64,000 nucleotides of DNA, from assembly GCF_027186265.1 (NCBI RefSeq), contig NZ_CP114176.1, forward strand, positions 310,001 through 374,000, in the 5' to 3' direction. Every line of letters begins with the position of its first letter. Position 1 is the first letter of the stretch. Shown one piece after another: positions 25,485-34,095 of this stretch. The notes under the pieces were generated by a model. It was given only the letters and a program-made list of their open reading frames with translations, did not search any database and was not told where the DNA came from. This stretch comes from Lentibacillus daqui (GTDB taxonomy: Bacteria > Bacillota > Bacilli > Bacillales > Amphibacillaceae). The translations under genes and the position numbers were made by a program.

Positions 25485-26042
25485 TTAAAAAGATGCCATT
25501 TTAGATATAAATTTTTTGTTCATTAATTCAGCTGACTCAAAAGCTTCTTCATCACGGTGTATTTCTCCAGGTCTGTTTCCTTTAGCAAGGATATATCCAT
25601 CAAATGTAATTCCAATAAAATTAAAGATATATTGAAATTGCTGGATCAATGGAAGACCTTTCAAAGATGGCTTATCCCCACCAACCGCAATTACATATGC
25701 TTTCTTAGAAGACATGATAATTTTAAAATCAGGATAATTTAAGTCCTTTAGTGTTTGTGACCAGCGATCAATAAAATTTTTCATCATTCCCGACATGCTA
25801 AACCAATAAATCGGTGTAGCAAATATTAGAATATCATGGGGCAGAATGCGGTCAATAATTGCGTTATAATCATCATTTACTTCCTGAAACCCACCTTTGG
25901 AATGACGCAAATCTTCAATAGGTTTTATTTCGTAGTCTTTTAAATGTATTCTTTCTACAGATAACCCGCGTATTGCCTGTTCAGTTAGAATTTCTGTATT
26001 GCCGTCTTGGCGAGTCCCTCCATAAATTACTGCAATAGTCAT
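25485..26042 (-). CDS. NAD(P)H-dependent FMN reductase / flavodoxin-fold oxidoreductase
   Basis: 185 residues from the ATG at 26042 (GGAG upstream). The flavodoxin-like fold opens with TIAVIYGGTRQDGNTEILTEQAI, whose loop binds the FMN phosphate. HDILIFATPIYWFSMSGMMKNFIDRW is the conserved flavin-site strand and helix. YVIAVGGDKPS follows. It may reduce quinones, azo compounds or flavins. It is divergent from the LysR gene with a dyad between them, so LysR probably regulates it together with the MFS gene. Confidence 0.85.
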   Translation of the reverse strand: MTIAVIYGGTRQDGNTEILTEQAIRGLSVERIHLKDYEIKPIEDLRHSKGGFQEVNDDYNAIIDRILPHDILIFATPIYWFSMSGMMKNFIDRWSQTLKDLNYPDFKIIMSSKKAYVIAVGGDKPSLKGLPLIQQFQYIFNFIGITFDGYILAKGNRPGEIHRDEEAFESAELMNKKFISKMASF

Positions 26043-26141
26043 ACGTATGCGCTCCTTCACATAAGATTTTTTCTTGCTATTTGCTTACATCTATCCTATG
26101 ATAGAATCACAAATCAATAAAGATGATTATTTCGTTTGAAT

Positions 26142-26158
26142 CAATCGATAAAAACGAT
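26142..26158. promoter_or_regulatory. Candidate LysR operator
   Basis: AATCGATAAAAACGATT is a 5-7-5 inverted repeat between the divergent reductase and LysR genes, close to the T-N11-A architecture of LysR boxes. Confidence 0.45.
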
Positions 26159-26174
26159 TTAAAAGAGGAGGTGA

Positions 26175-27080
26175 ATGAATTTGGAGTTAAAACAACTGAT
26201 TACCTTTAAAGTGGCTAGTGAAAACCTAAACTTTACCCGAACAGCTAAGATGTTGAATTTCGCTCAATCAAGTATAACTTCCCAAATAAAGACTCTTGAA
26301 ACAGAACTTGGAAAACCGTTGTTTGAACGTTTGGGAAAACGTTTGATTCTGACAGAAGCTGGGCGTCAATTTAAAAAATACGCTGATAAAATGATACAGC
26401 TCTCTGAGGAGGCAAAGGAGACTATTGATGGAGTTGAGGACCCTGTGGGAACCCTTACTATTGGAGCACAGGAAAGTCAATGTACGTATCGTCTTCCACC
26501 AATCCTAAAAGAGTTTAAAGCTCAGTTCCCTCGAGTTAAACTCATATTTAAACCAGCGCATTCCGACGAAAAAGCTAGAGAACAGCTGATGGATGGTTTG
26601 CTCGATATTGCTTTCATTACGGATGTATCCAGGCCAGTAGATGCTTTCAAAATGGAGTCCCTTACCCAAGAAAATATAAAAATGGTTGTTTCTCCAGACC
26701 ATCCATTACTTACAAAATCAGAAGTTTATCCAGAAGACCTCGAACATGAAACGCTATTGCTTACCGAAACCGGATGTTCTTACCGCAATATTTTGGAAGA
26801 AAGCTTTCGTATGGCTGGAATTTACCCGAAAAACAAATTGGAATTCGTCAGTATAGAAGCGATCAAACAATGTGTGATTGCAGGGCTTGGTATCGCTGTA
26901 TTACCAGCGATGGTGGTAGAAGCTGATGTTATTAAAGGAGAAATGAAGGAACTGGAATGGAATCATTTCAAAACTCCTATTTTTACCAAAATTGCCTGGC
27001 ATAAGGATAAATGGATGACACCGCCGTTAGAAGCCTTTATCGAGTTATCTAGAAGAACTTTTAAAGAAGTTAAAAATTAA
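26175..27080 (+). CDS. LysR-family transcriptional regulator
   Basis: 301 residues. The winged helix (about 4-62: LKQLITFKVASENLNFTRTAKMLNFAQSSITSQIKTLETELG) precedes a periplasmic-binding-like effector domain (about 90-295, with GTLTIGAQESQ and CVIAGLGIAVLPAMVV). GAGGAGG precedes the ATG. Divergent orientation from the FMN reductase suggests control of the reductase-MFS pair in response to a small, perhaps redox-active, compound. The effector is unknown. Confidence 0.9.
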   Translation: MNLELKQLITFKVASENLNFTRTAKMLNFAQSSITSQIKTLETELGKPLFERLGKRLILTEAGRQFKKYADKMIQLSEEAKETIDGVEDPVGTLTIGAQESQCTYRLPPILKEFKAQFPRVKLIFKPAHSDEKAREQLMDGLLDIAFITDVSRPVDAFKMESLTQENIKMVVSPDHPLLTKSEVYPEDLEHETLLLTETGCSYRNILEESFRMAGIYPKNKLEFVSIEAIKQCVIAGLGIAVLPAMVVEADVIKGEMKELEWNHFKTPIFTKIAWHKDKWMTPPLEAFIELSRRTFKEVKN

Positions 27081-27465
27081 TCGAACTTACTGTGAGAGAC
27101 AATAAAGATGTTCCATTAAAGGCGCGTTTACGGCATAGCGGTGTTTAGGAATCGGGCCAGTTTCCGGATTAAAAGAAGGAATTTAAATAATCCACCGTTC
27201 AATTAACGGGCACTATTGTGAGATCAACATTAGAAATTAGAAAATGATCAAACTTTATTATAAAAATTGCATAGTGTTTCAAAAAGAATTAACCCGTTTT
27301 GATCAATCTTTTTTCAAAACGGGTTCTTTTAATTTAACATAAAATACGGGTTTGCAAGTTGATTTTTATAAATATCCACATTATTTCGTTTTCAAAGCTA
27401 CACCAGTATTACAGCAACATAAAAAACCACGCCTGCTCCCTGTAATTGGGGCAGCCGCGGTTTTT
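27081..27465. other. Intergenic region with a direct-repeat copy and a terminator
   Basis: No gene is seen. It contains the right copy of the 100-bp direct repeat (27258-27356) and a bidirectional terminator (27420-27468). The first 170 bases show no recognisable feature. Confidence 0.7.
27258..27356. repeat. Direct repeat, right copy, with terminator
   Basis: It matches 24071-24170 with few substitutions: shared TTATAAAAATTGCA, CCCGTTTTGATCAATC, the hairpin, and ATACGGGTTTG. The pair brackets the MFS-reductase-LysR cassette. Confidence 0.8.
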
Positions 27466-27468
27466 TTA
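27420..27468. terminator. Bidirectional terminator
   Basis: AAAAAACC...GCCTGCTCC pairs with GGGGCAG...GGTTTTTTT with minor mismatches; it serves the minus-strand AI-2E transporter gene and can work on the plus strand. Confidence 0.75.
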
Positions 27469-28626
27469 ATCTCGGGGTGGATTTGCTTCGTAAAAACCGT
27501 GATCTTCACCATAATAGCGGTCATAACGGTGTTTGAACTTATGGAATAGATAACTAACGATAACTTTTAAAATAGCGTAACCAGGAATACCAAGGATAAC
27601 GCCAACGATTCCGAACAAATTCCCCGCGCAAAGCAATACAAAGATAATCGTTAATGGATGGATCTTCATTGTCCGTCCCATAATATTTGGCGAAATAAAA
27701 TGACCTTCCAAAAATTGCACAACTGCCCAGACAGCTGCAAGCTTTAATAACATAAATGGTGAATCCACAATAGCAATAATAATCGCCGGTGAGATAGCAA
27801 TGATTGGGCCAAGATACGGTACAACACTAAGTACTGCCGCAAGAATCGCAAGGGTAATCGCGTATTCCAATCCGATAATTAAATAACCGGTGTACAACAG
27901 GATGCCAATACAGGTTGCAACAATGATCTGACCCTGGATATATGATCCAACCTGCACATCCATATTTTTGATAATCTCATTTGCATCACGTCTGAATGAA
28001 GGTGGCAATAATTTCAAACAATAGGTTCGAAACTTTTTTCCATCCTTAAGTAAAAAGAATAAGACAAACGGAAATGTAAAAATGGCAACTACGATGTTCG
28101 TTACTGTACTGGCAACATTTCGTAAACCTTCTACCGCACCACCCAAATAGCTGCTTATCTTATTCGGAATATCGTTTAAATTCTGGGTTACCCACTGGTG
28201 GGCCTCATCATAGTACGGTGCCAAAAACGAGTGGCGAACCCACGATTCGATTCCCGTTCCCATTTGTTTTAGATATTCCGGCAGGCTCTTTGCCATATCT
28301 TTTACCTGTATACTTACTGCTGGGGCGGAAAGCAGGACAATCCCGGTTACAACGCCAATTAATGCTAAAATAATAATGATAATGCCCCAAATTCGCCTGA
28401 TGTGAATCCGTTCCAACAAGTTAACGATCGGATTTAGCAAATAGTAGGCAATAAAGGCCAGGATAATTGGAGGCACGACGGTAGAAAGAATGACAGCTAC
28501 CGGGTGGAAAATAAATTGTATTTTATAATAGATGCCAATCGTAATGCCAATTAATATTAACAGGATTAACCCGTAAATTAGATCACGACCGCCAATAAAT
28601 TTCATAAACCGACTCATTGTTTTCAT
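27466..28626 (-). CDS. AI-2E transporter (PerM) family permease
   Basis: 386 residues with 7-8 membrane helices. An N-terminal helix pair is followed by VILSTVVPPIILAFIAYYLLNPIVNLLER. A soluble segment follows (about 105-165), then the family core FLLKDGKKFR, GSYIQGQIIVATCIGILLY, SVVPYLGPIIAISPA and EGHFISPNIMGRTMKIHPLTIIFVLL. Family members include proteins annotated as autoinducer-2 exporters and Na+/H+ antiporters, so the cargo is uncertain. GAGGAG precedes the ATG. It is a single gene. Confidence 0.87.
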   Translation of the reverse strand: MKTMSRFMKFIGGRDLIYGLILLILIGITIGIYYKIQFIFHPVAVILSTVVPPIILAFIAYYLLNPIVNLLERIHIRRIWGIIIIILALIGVVTGIVLLSAPAVSIQVKDMAKSLPEYLKQMGTGIESWVRHSFLAPYYDEAHQWVTQNLNDIPNKISSYLGGAVEGLRNVASTVTNIVVAIFTFPFVLFFLLKDGKKFRTYCLKLLPPSFRRDANEIIKNMDVQVGSYIQGQIIVATCIGILLYTGYLIIGLEYAITLAILAAVLSVVPYLGPIIAISPAIIIAIVDSPFMLLKLAAVWAVVQFLEGHFISPNIMGRTMKIHPLTIIFVLLCAGNLFGIVGVILGIPGYAILKVIVSYLFHKFKHRYDRYYGEDHGFYEANPPRD

Positions 28627-28823
28627 ATGGTTCGCTCCTCTTATGATTCGTATTATAGACGATATGATACAATTTTTCCATCATAATCCATGGCAAACAT
28701 ACGAATAATTAATATACGATTATGGGTGCGGGATGGTTTCGGTTTTTCCGTTTGTTTTGCAATTGCAGTTCTTGATAGAATGGAAGAACATAAGGAAAGG
28801 CGGGCGAAAAAATGGAGGAAGTA

Positions 28824-29108
28824 ATGATCAATGATGTAACCATTCAGACCGACAGTTTTTACAGTGAAATGGTTACTGATGATACAATTGGTAAGATACT
28901 GCATAAAATTGGTTTTGAATTTAAGGTGAAAAGCGAGGAATACCATGACATAACTACGCTGTTATATGCCAATGATTTTCGTGTAAAAGTTCCCGGGAAA
29001 GGATTAGATTTTCCGGCAACCATTCATTCGTATTCGACGTCAATTACCAATTTATATCAGGAAAATGCTGTGGGCGATTTTAAACTTGAATTAATCGAGA
29101 AGGTGTAG
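28824..29108 (+). CDS. DUF3219 (YkvR-like) family protein
   Basis: 94 residues from the ATG at 28824 (GGAGG five bases upstream). A small soluble protein with INDVTIQTDSFYSEMV and the C-terminal IHSYSTSITNLYQENAVGDFKLELIEKV, matching DUF3219. The function is unknown. It is followed after 4 bases by the UPF0158 gene on the same strand, so the two are probably co-transcribed. Confidence 0.75.
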   Translation: MINDVTIQTDSFYSEMVTDDTIGKILHKIGFEFKVKSEEYHDITTLLYANDFRVKVPGKGLDFPATIHSYSTSITNLYQENAVGDFKLELIEKV

Positions 29109-29112
29109 CAAG

Positions 29113-29579
29113 ATGGCCGTAAAAATAAAGCTGAACGATATTTTGGAAATGATAGACATGCAATATGAAGGAACTACTGCCTGGGTTAACACCCAAAACG
29201 GTGAATTATTCTTGATGGAAGAGGCATTTATAAGGGATGCGGAAGATGGGGAACCGTTTGATCACTTATATGAAGAGGATCAGGAAAAATGAGACTTGCC
29301 TATGATATTGTTGAAGATGCCGATAAGTATATTGAGTTACCAACGCCACATGATATTGACGAATATGACATGGTAGAGAATTTCTGTTTTACGGTTAAAA
29401 TTAAAAAGAAGAAGGAGATTTTATTAAAGGCTATCCGTGGTAAAGGCGCCTTTGGAAGATTTAGGCATCATATTGCTGATCTGGATCTGGAACAAGATTG
29501 GTATATGTTTCGGGATCAAAGCTATAAACAAATTGCGATTGATTTTTGTGAAATGAATGGCTTGGAATATGTAGAGTGA
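29113..29579 (+). pseudogene. UPF0158 family gene, split into two overlapping frames
   Basis: The N-terminal 59 codons (29113-29292, MAVKIKLNDILEMIDMQYEG to LYEEDQEK) and the C-terminal 96 codons (29289-29579, MRLAYDIVEDADKYIELP to FCEMNGLEYVE) are the two halves of one UPF0158 protein. A single added A in the AAAAA run at 29285-29289 joins them as EDQEKMRLAYDIVED, giving the usual length of about 155 residues. The conserved RGKGAFGRFRHHI lies in the second half. Either a one-base deletion, a sequencing slip, or two proteins coupled by the ATGA overlap. Function unknown. Confidence 0.75.
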
Positions 29580-29671
29580 GTGCTTGCTAAAGCTGCCTTT
29601 TTTGATTGGCTCCTTAAAATATCATTCGCATCTGTTTTTTGATATAATAAAACTACATACAAGAGGAAGGT

Positions 29672-30499
29672 GTGGAATCCTTGAGGCAAAATGCTAGTTT
29701 ACAAAAAGATGCGATGCACATGTTAAAGCTAACCAGTAGAACCTTTTACATACCCATCAGTTTGTTGAAGCCCCAATTGAAGAAAACGGTAGGCTCTGCT
29801 TATTTATGTATGCGAGCAGTTGATGAAATTGAAGACCATGAAGAGCTGGATTCAGTGACCAAGCAGCACCTTTTGCGATCTACAAGTCAATTATTGCAAC
29901 ACGATTTTGACAGCGGTTCCTACCAGCAATTAATCGAACCTTATACGAACCAATTACCCGAAGTAACGTTGCGTCTGGGCGATTGGATTAACGTTTGCCC
30001 TTCAGATATCGTCGAAAAGGTCAAACAATCAACAAGTATCATGGCAGATGGAATGGCTGATTGGGCGGAAAAAGGCTGGATGATTAAAAATAAAGATGAT
30101 TTGGATGACTATACTTACTATGTTGCCGGGCTGGTTGGTGTGATGCTTTCTGATATATGGGAATGGTATGACGGGACAACAACCGACCGGGATTTGGCAA
30201 TCGGCTATGGACGAGGTTTGCAAGCTGTCAATATTTTGCGCAATCAGGACGAGGACAAGGAACGTGGTGTACATTTCGTTCCGGATGGCTGGTCAAGGGA
30301 AGACTTATTCAACTACACGGAAAAAAACCTCGCACTTGCGGATGAATATATGAAGGATATTACTACCCGAAACATCTTGTTATTTTGTCGAATTCCACTT
30401 GCTTTGGCAAAACAAACGATAAAGGCATTACAACAAGGCCGGGAAAAAATCTCACGCGGTGAGGTTGAAACAATTGTTAAGAAAATAAAAGAAAAGTAA
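29672..30499 (+). CDS. Squalene/phytoene synthase family protein (YisP-like)
   Basis: 275 residues from GTG 29672; TTG 29681 is an alternative. It has the trans-isoprenyl synthase fold with two acidic Mg2+ motifs: first DEIEDH (about 51-56), second NILRNQDEDKERG (about 188-200), plus LTSRTFYIPISLL and HFVPDGW. B. subtilis YisP has this architecture and acts on farnesyl diphosphate as a phosphatase. No carotenoid desaturase lies nearby, favouring a YisP-type role over carotenoid synthesis. Confidence 0.82.
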   Translation: MESLRQNASLQKDAMHMLKLTSRTFYIPISLLKPQLKKTVGSAYLCMRAVDEIEDHEELDSVTKQHLLRSTSQLLQHDFDSGSYQQLIEPYTNQLPEVTLRLGDWINVCPSDIVEKVKQSTSIMADGMADWAEKGWMIKNKDDLDDYTYYVAGLVGVMLSDIWEWYDGTTTDRDLAIGYGRGLQAVNILRNQDEDKERGVHFVPDGWSREDLFNYTEKNLALADEYMKDITTRNILLFCRIPLALAKQTIKALQQGREKISRGEVETIVKKIKEK

Positions 30500-30512
30500 A
30501 TCGTATAGGTCC

Positions 30513-30665
30513 ATGTTCAAAAAGGAGGATAAAAAGGACCGAGAAGTTCTAGGCGGCGTAGCTTTGAGCACCGGAGTGTACATAAAAGGTACATGAGGAG
30601 CGGAAAAGCAAGCCAACGACGAAATTCGACGTGTCATTTTTACCGGACTTTTTGAACATCCTCTA
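30513..30665 (+). repeat. Dispersed repeat copy A (MITE-like)
   Basis: About 150 bp with inverted ends GTTCAAAAAG and CTTTTTGAAC. The interior includes GTTCTAGGCGGCGTAG, GAGCACCGGAGTGTAC and GAGGAGCGGAAAAGCAAGC. It recurs, inverted, at 54127-54334 and 61831-61982. Confidence 0.85.
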
Positions 30666-30697
30666 TAAATTGTAAGGGCGCCAGTGCTGGAACGGAT

Positions 30698-30727
30698 AAA
30701 GGAGGCTGATTTGATGGCCTCCTTTTT
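30698..30727 (+). terminator. Terminator after the phytoene-synthase-like gene
   Basis: AAAGGAGGC pairs with GCCTCCTTT and is followed by a T run. Confidence 0.75.
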
Positions 30728-30816
30728 ATCGGACATCTTTTATAAAAACATCCCTGGTAGACGATGTGTGAAACAAATGAAAATGAATAACAAAGCGCTT
30801 GATTAAATGTTTGGTG

Positions 30817-30853
30817 CGTGTTAAAGTTACTTTGTGTTTTAACGCTTTTTTTA
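30817..30853 (+). terminator. T-tailed hairpin upstream of the MFS gene (possible attenuator)
   Basis: GCGTGTTAAAG and TTTTAACGC form a stem followed by TTTTTTTAC, about 85 bases before the MFS start. It could be a leader attenuator or a second terminator for upstream transcription. Confidence 0.45.
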
Positions 30854-30936
30854 CTGGGTGGAATACACAAATCTTTCAAACCACAGGCTTTGGATGGCTT
30901 GTATTTTTTTATGCCAAAAAGAAGGTAGGTTAGTGA

Positions 30937-32415
30937 ATGACTGATAAGCAATCAACAAAATATGAATTTTTAGCTGATGACCCAAATGCCAAAGTGTTGC
31001 CGGTTGTGATATCTTTCTTAATTGGTGCCTTTTTTGCGATATTAAATGAAACGTTATTGAATATAGCGCTAACAACACTTATGGAGCAATTTGATGTCTC
31101 CGTTTCAACAGTACAATGGATGGCAACCGGGTTCATGTTAATGATGGGGATCGTCATTCCAGCGTCGGCCGTTTTAATCCAATGGTTTACAACAAGACAA
31201 TTATTTCTGGGTACGATGGCGATATTTACTGTTGGTACAACGATTTGTGCCATTGCACCAACATTTCCCATTTTGCTGGCGGGCAGGTTAATTCAAGCGG
31301 TAGGAACAGGGCTGTTAATGCCGGTTATTTTTAATGTTTTTCTATTGATTTATCCGCCACATCGCCGGGGAAAAGTGATGGGTGTTATTGGGCTGGTAAT
31401 GATGTTTGCTCCGGCAATGGGACCGACTCTATCCGGAATCATTGTTGAGCATTTAGGATGGCGATTTCTTTTTATTACCGTTATCCCGTTTGCTTTGTTT
31501 TCCATTGCTTTTGCCTATAAATATTTACAGAACATCTCAGAAGTTACCAAGCCGAAAATTGATATTATCTCCCTGATTTTTTCCACCATTGGATTCGGTG
31601 GGATTGTATTTGGCTTTAGTTCGGCGGGGGATGGGGACAAAGGGTTCCTGCAGCCAATTGCGTATATTCCGATTATCATCGCAGCTATTGCCTTGGTCTT
31701 CTTTGCTTTAAGGCAATTAAAACTGAAGGAGCCATTATTGGATCTCAGGGTATTTAAGTTTCCAATGTATACGCATGCGGTTGTTATGTTTCTGATTATT
31801 ATTATGGCGATGTTTGCATCCGAAATTATTTTACCGATGTATATGCAAGGGCCATTAGCACTGACAGCTGCAACAGCCGGGCTTGTATTGCTGCCGGGAA
31901 GTATATTAAATGGATTAATGTCACCCGTGATGGGTCAGTTGTTTGATAAATTCGGACCACGTGTCATGCTCATTCCTGCTACTGCAGTATTGTGCGGAAC
32001 CATGTTTATGATGAGCAGGCTGGGTTTGCATACGTCGACATGGGTTATCATTGTCGGGTATATTTTGCTGATGTTATCCGTTTCAGCGATTATGATGCCG
32101 GCTGAAACCAATGGTCTGAACCAGCTGCCAAAACATTTGTATCCACATGGGACTGCCGTTATGACAACACTCCAGCCTGTAGCTGGTGCGATCGGTGTGT
32201 CGGTATTCATTAGCATTATGAGTGCACGGCAAGGCAGCTTTTTACAAAAGGCAGCCAACCCAAATGACCCGAACACAATAAACGAATCAATGGTTGCCGG
32301 TGTGGAGCTGGTGTATTTGATTTCCTTTGGCATTGCTATACTCGCTTTTATTCTGGCACTGTTTGTTTACCGGGCTACACCAAGGGAAATATCATCCGAT
32401 TCAGCTAATAAATAA
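30937..32415 (+). CDS. MFS exporter, DHA2 family (LmrB/EmrB-like)
   Basis: 492 residues with 14 predicted membrane helices. DHA2 landmarks are FFAILNETLLNIALTTLMEQFDVSVSTVQWMATGFMLMMG, GRLIQAVGTGLLMPVIFNVFLLIYPPHRRGKVMGVIG, and the motif-C stretch FAPAMGPTLSGIIVEHLGWRFLF. Such proteins export hydrophobic drugs. It lies just upstream of a MerR/TipAS-type regulator but has its own terminator, so the regulatory link is only suggestive. It is closely similar in layout to the exporter at 37187. Confidence 0.9.
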   Translation: MTDKQSTKYEFLADDPNAKVLPVVISFLIGAFFAILNETLLNIALTTLMEQFDVSVSTVQWMATGFMLMMGIVIPASAVLIQWFTTRQLFLGTMAIFTVGTTICAIAPTFPILLAGRLIQAVGTGLLMPVIFNVFLLIYPPHRRGKVMGVIGLVMMFAPAMGPTLSGIIVEHLGWRFLFITVIPFALFSIAFAYKYLQNISEVTKPKIDIISLIFSTIGFGGIVFGFSSAGDGDKGFLQPIAYIPIIIAAIALVFFALRQLKLKEPLLDLRVFKFPMYTHAVVMFLIIIMAMFASEIILPMYMQGPLALTAATAGLVLLPGSILNGLMSPVMGQLFDKFGPRVMLIPATAVLCGTMFMMSRLGLHTSTWVIIVGYILLMLSVSAIMMPAETNGLNQLPKHLYPHGTAVMTTLQPVAGAIGVSVFISIMSARQGSFLQKAANPNDPNTINESMVAGVELVYLISFGIAILAFILALFVYRATPREISSDSANK

Positions 32416-32461
32416 AATAGGAAGCTGCCGTTTTTGTAAATGGTGGCTTCCTATTTTTTTA
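32413..32461 (+). terminator. Terminator after the DHA2 exporter
   Basis: AAATAGGAAGC pairs with GCTTCCTATTT and is followed by a T run. Confidence 0.75.
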
Positions 32462-32468
32462 TTTTGTC

Positions 32469-32499
32469 TTGACTCTAACGTTACGTGATACCCTATAGT
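32469..32499 (+). promoter_or_regulatory. MerR-type promoter with 19-bp spacer
   Basis: TTGACT (32469-32474) and TATAGT (32494-32499) are 19 bp apart, the overlong spacing activated by MerR proteins. The spacer contains the dyad TAACGTTA, resembling known Mta/TipA sites. It precedes the MerR gene, pointing to autoactivation. Confidence 0.7.
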
Positions 32500-32524
32500 A
32501 GTCAGTGAAGGGAGGTTACCAGCC

Positions 32525-33265
32525 GTGATGAAAGTAAAAGAGGTAGCGGATTTAGTTGGTATTAGTGTGCGCACACTGCATCATTATGATGAAATCGGCT
32601 TGCTTATCCCGGAAAAAACAACCGAATCAGGTTACCGTTTATATTCCAGCAATGACCTTGATACTTTACAGCAGATTTTGTTTTTTAAAGAGCTTGGCTT
32701 CCCTTTGAAGAAGATCAAAGAAATTATCAACAGTCCATCATTTGATCGAGAAGATGCATTGGAAGTACAGCGAAAGATGTTACTCGAAAAACGCAGCCGA
32801 CTTGATAAGATGATCGAGATGATTGATAAGACGATACAACATGTGAAAGGAGAGATGAACATGACCGAAGAGGAGAAGTTTTCAGGTTTTGATTTTAGTC
32901 ACAACCCATACGAACAAGAAGCACGTGACCGTTGGGGTGATCAGGTGGTAGATGAATCGAATGCCAAAATAAACCGGATGTCCGAGCATGAGCAACAATC
33001 CTTGGCTAATGAATTTAATGCAATATACTGCGAGTTGGCAGCCATTCGTCATAAAGATCCAGCATCTGATGAGGCACAGGCGGCTATTAAACAATGGTAT
33101 GACTATTTGAATAAGGTTGGTGAATTTTCACTGGATGCGTTTAAGGGGCTTGGCCAACTGTATGTAGGTGACGAGCGTTTCACGAAAAATATTGATCAAT
33201 TTGGTGAAGGTTTAGCTGTATTTATGCGCGATGCCATGGCTGTTTATGCAGATCGAAACAAATAG
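32525..33265 (+). CDS. MerR-family activator with TipAS effector domain
   Basis: 246 residues. The N-terminal MerR winged helix (about 1-70: KVKEVADLVGISVRTLHHYDEIGLLIPEKTTESGYRLYSSNDL) and a coiled dimerisation helix (about 75-112) are followed by a TipAS ligand-binding domain. The GTG at 32525 is best spaced from GGAGG, with the ATG at 32528 as alternative. Homologues (Mta, TipAL, SkgA) activate drug-efflux or stress genes on binding hydrophobic drugs or thiopeptides. The adjacent DHA2 exporter is a plausible target. Confidence 0.88.
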   Translation: MMKVKEVADLVGISVRTLHHYDEIGLLIPEKTTESGYRLYSSNDLDTLQQILFFKELGFPLKKIKEIINSPSFDREDALEVQRKMLLEKRSRLDKMIEMIDKTIQHVKGEMNMTEEEKFSGFDFSHNPYEQEARDRWGDQVVDESNAKINRMSEHEQQSLANEFNAIYCELAAIRHKDPASDEAQAAIKQWYDYLNKVGEFSLDAFKGLGQLYVGDERFTKNIDQFGEGLAVFMRDAMAVYADRNK

Positions 33266-33276
33266 AAGGACAATTA

Positions 33277-33310
33277 TAAAGCTGCCCATATGAAAAAGGG
33301 CAGCTTTAAA
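33277..33310. terminator. Bidirectional terminator between the MerR gene and thiE
   Basis: TAAAGCTGCCC and GGGCAGCTTTA form a symmetric stem between convergent genes. Confidence 0.8.
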
Positions 33311-33940
33311 TTATAATTTCTGAACGGCTTCTTCTATATTATCAGCTTTGGTAATTGCGGAGATAACCGATACCCCGTCCGCACCTGCTTCAATTACTGA
33401 TGCAGCATTTTGGGTAGTGATTCCCCCGATCCCAACAATAGGAAATTTAGGGTATCTCGATCTTAATGTTTGAATCCATGCTACACCAACAGCATCCTTG
33501 GCATCAGCCTTCGATTGGGTAGGAAAAACAGGGCCGGCACCAAGGTAATCGACAAGGTGGATGGGACTTTGCGCTTCTTCGTCCGGGTTTGATACAGAAA
33601 GCCCAATTACCTTGTCCGGGAAAAGCTCTCTCACTCGTTCGACCGATAGATCATTCTGTCCCACATGGATACCGTCTGCATCAAGCAATGCTACCAGTTC
33701 TATGTCGTCGTTTACGATAAATGGAACCTGGTAATGGGTGCACAAGTCGCGCAGTTTTGTTCCCAACTTCAGCTTATCTGTGCTGGTTAAAGAACCTTCC
33801 CCTTTTTCTCGAAACTGAAAGGCGGTGATACCAGCTGCAAGGGCTGATTCAAGAACTTCTACAGGGTCAAATTGTTCGCAATCCTGGCTGCCCATGATAA
33901 AATACTTTCTTAATTGTTTACGTAGGAACGGGAAACCCAT
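33311..33940 (-). CDS. thiE: Thiamine-phosphate synthase
   Basis: 209 residues from the ATG at 33940 (GGGAGGAATC upstream; the longer frame lacks conservation). It condenses HMP-PP with thiazole phosphate. Motifs: FQFREKGEGS, PFIVNDDIELVALLDADGIHVGQ (pyrophosphate/Mg2+ site), YLGAGPVFPTQSKADAKDAVG, and VGIGGITTQNAASVIEAGADGVSVISAI. It is the last gene of the thiW-thiD-thiM-thiE unit. No thiC or thiG accompanies it, so the operon is for salvage and joining. Confidence 0.95.
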   Translation of the reverse strand: MGFPFLRKQLRKYFIMGSQDCEQFDPVEVLESALAAGITAFQFREKGEGSLTSTDKLKLGTKLRDLCTHYQVPFIVNDDIELVALLDADGIHVGQNDLSVERVRELFPDKVIGLSVSNPDEEAQSPIHLVDYLGAGPVFPTQSKADAKDAVGVAWIQTLRSRYPKFPIVGIGGITTQNAASVIEAGADGVSVISAITKADNIEEAVQKL

Positions 33941-34095
33941 TGATGTGATTCCTCCCATTTTTAGTTGATATAATTTCAGTTTACCACACCATGAACGTGC
34001 TATAATACCCCCACTTTTAGTCAAGAGTAAATGAACAATGAGGAAGGTGTGGGATAGACAGCTGTTTCATAGATTTAGGTTGCCCTTTCACAGCG

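Larger units (their letters stand above)
30500..30936. other. Intergenic region with dispersed repeat A and two hairpins
   Basis: It holds dispersed repeat copy A (30513-30665), a terminator (30698-30727) and a second T-tailed hairpin (30817-30853) before the MFS gene. No coding sequence is visible apart from antisense translations of the repeat. Confidence 0.7.

Noticed and set aside
29672..30499. Carotenoid biosynthesis locus
   Set aside because: Only one squalene/phytoene-synthase-like gene is present, with no desaturase or glycosyltransferase; a YisP-like role fits better.
30452..30736. Two similar small minus/plus frames here and at 61793-61978
   Set aside because: Their similarity comes from the dispersed repeat, not from protein homology.
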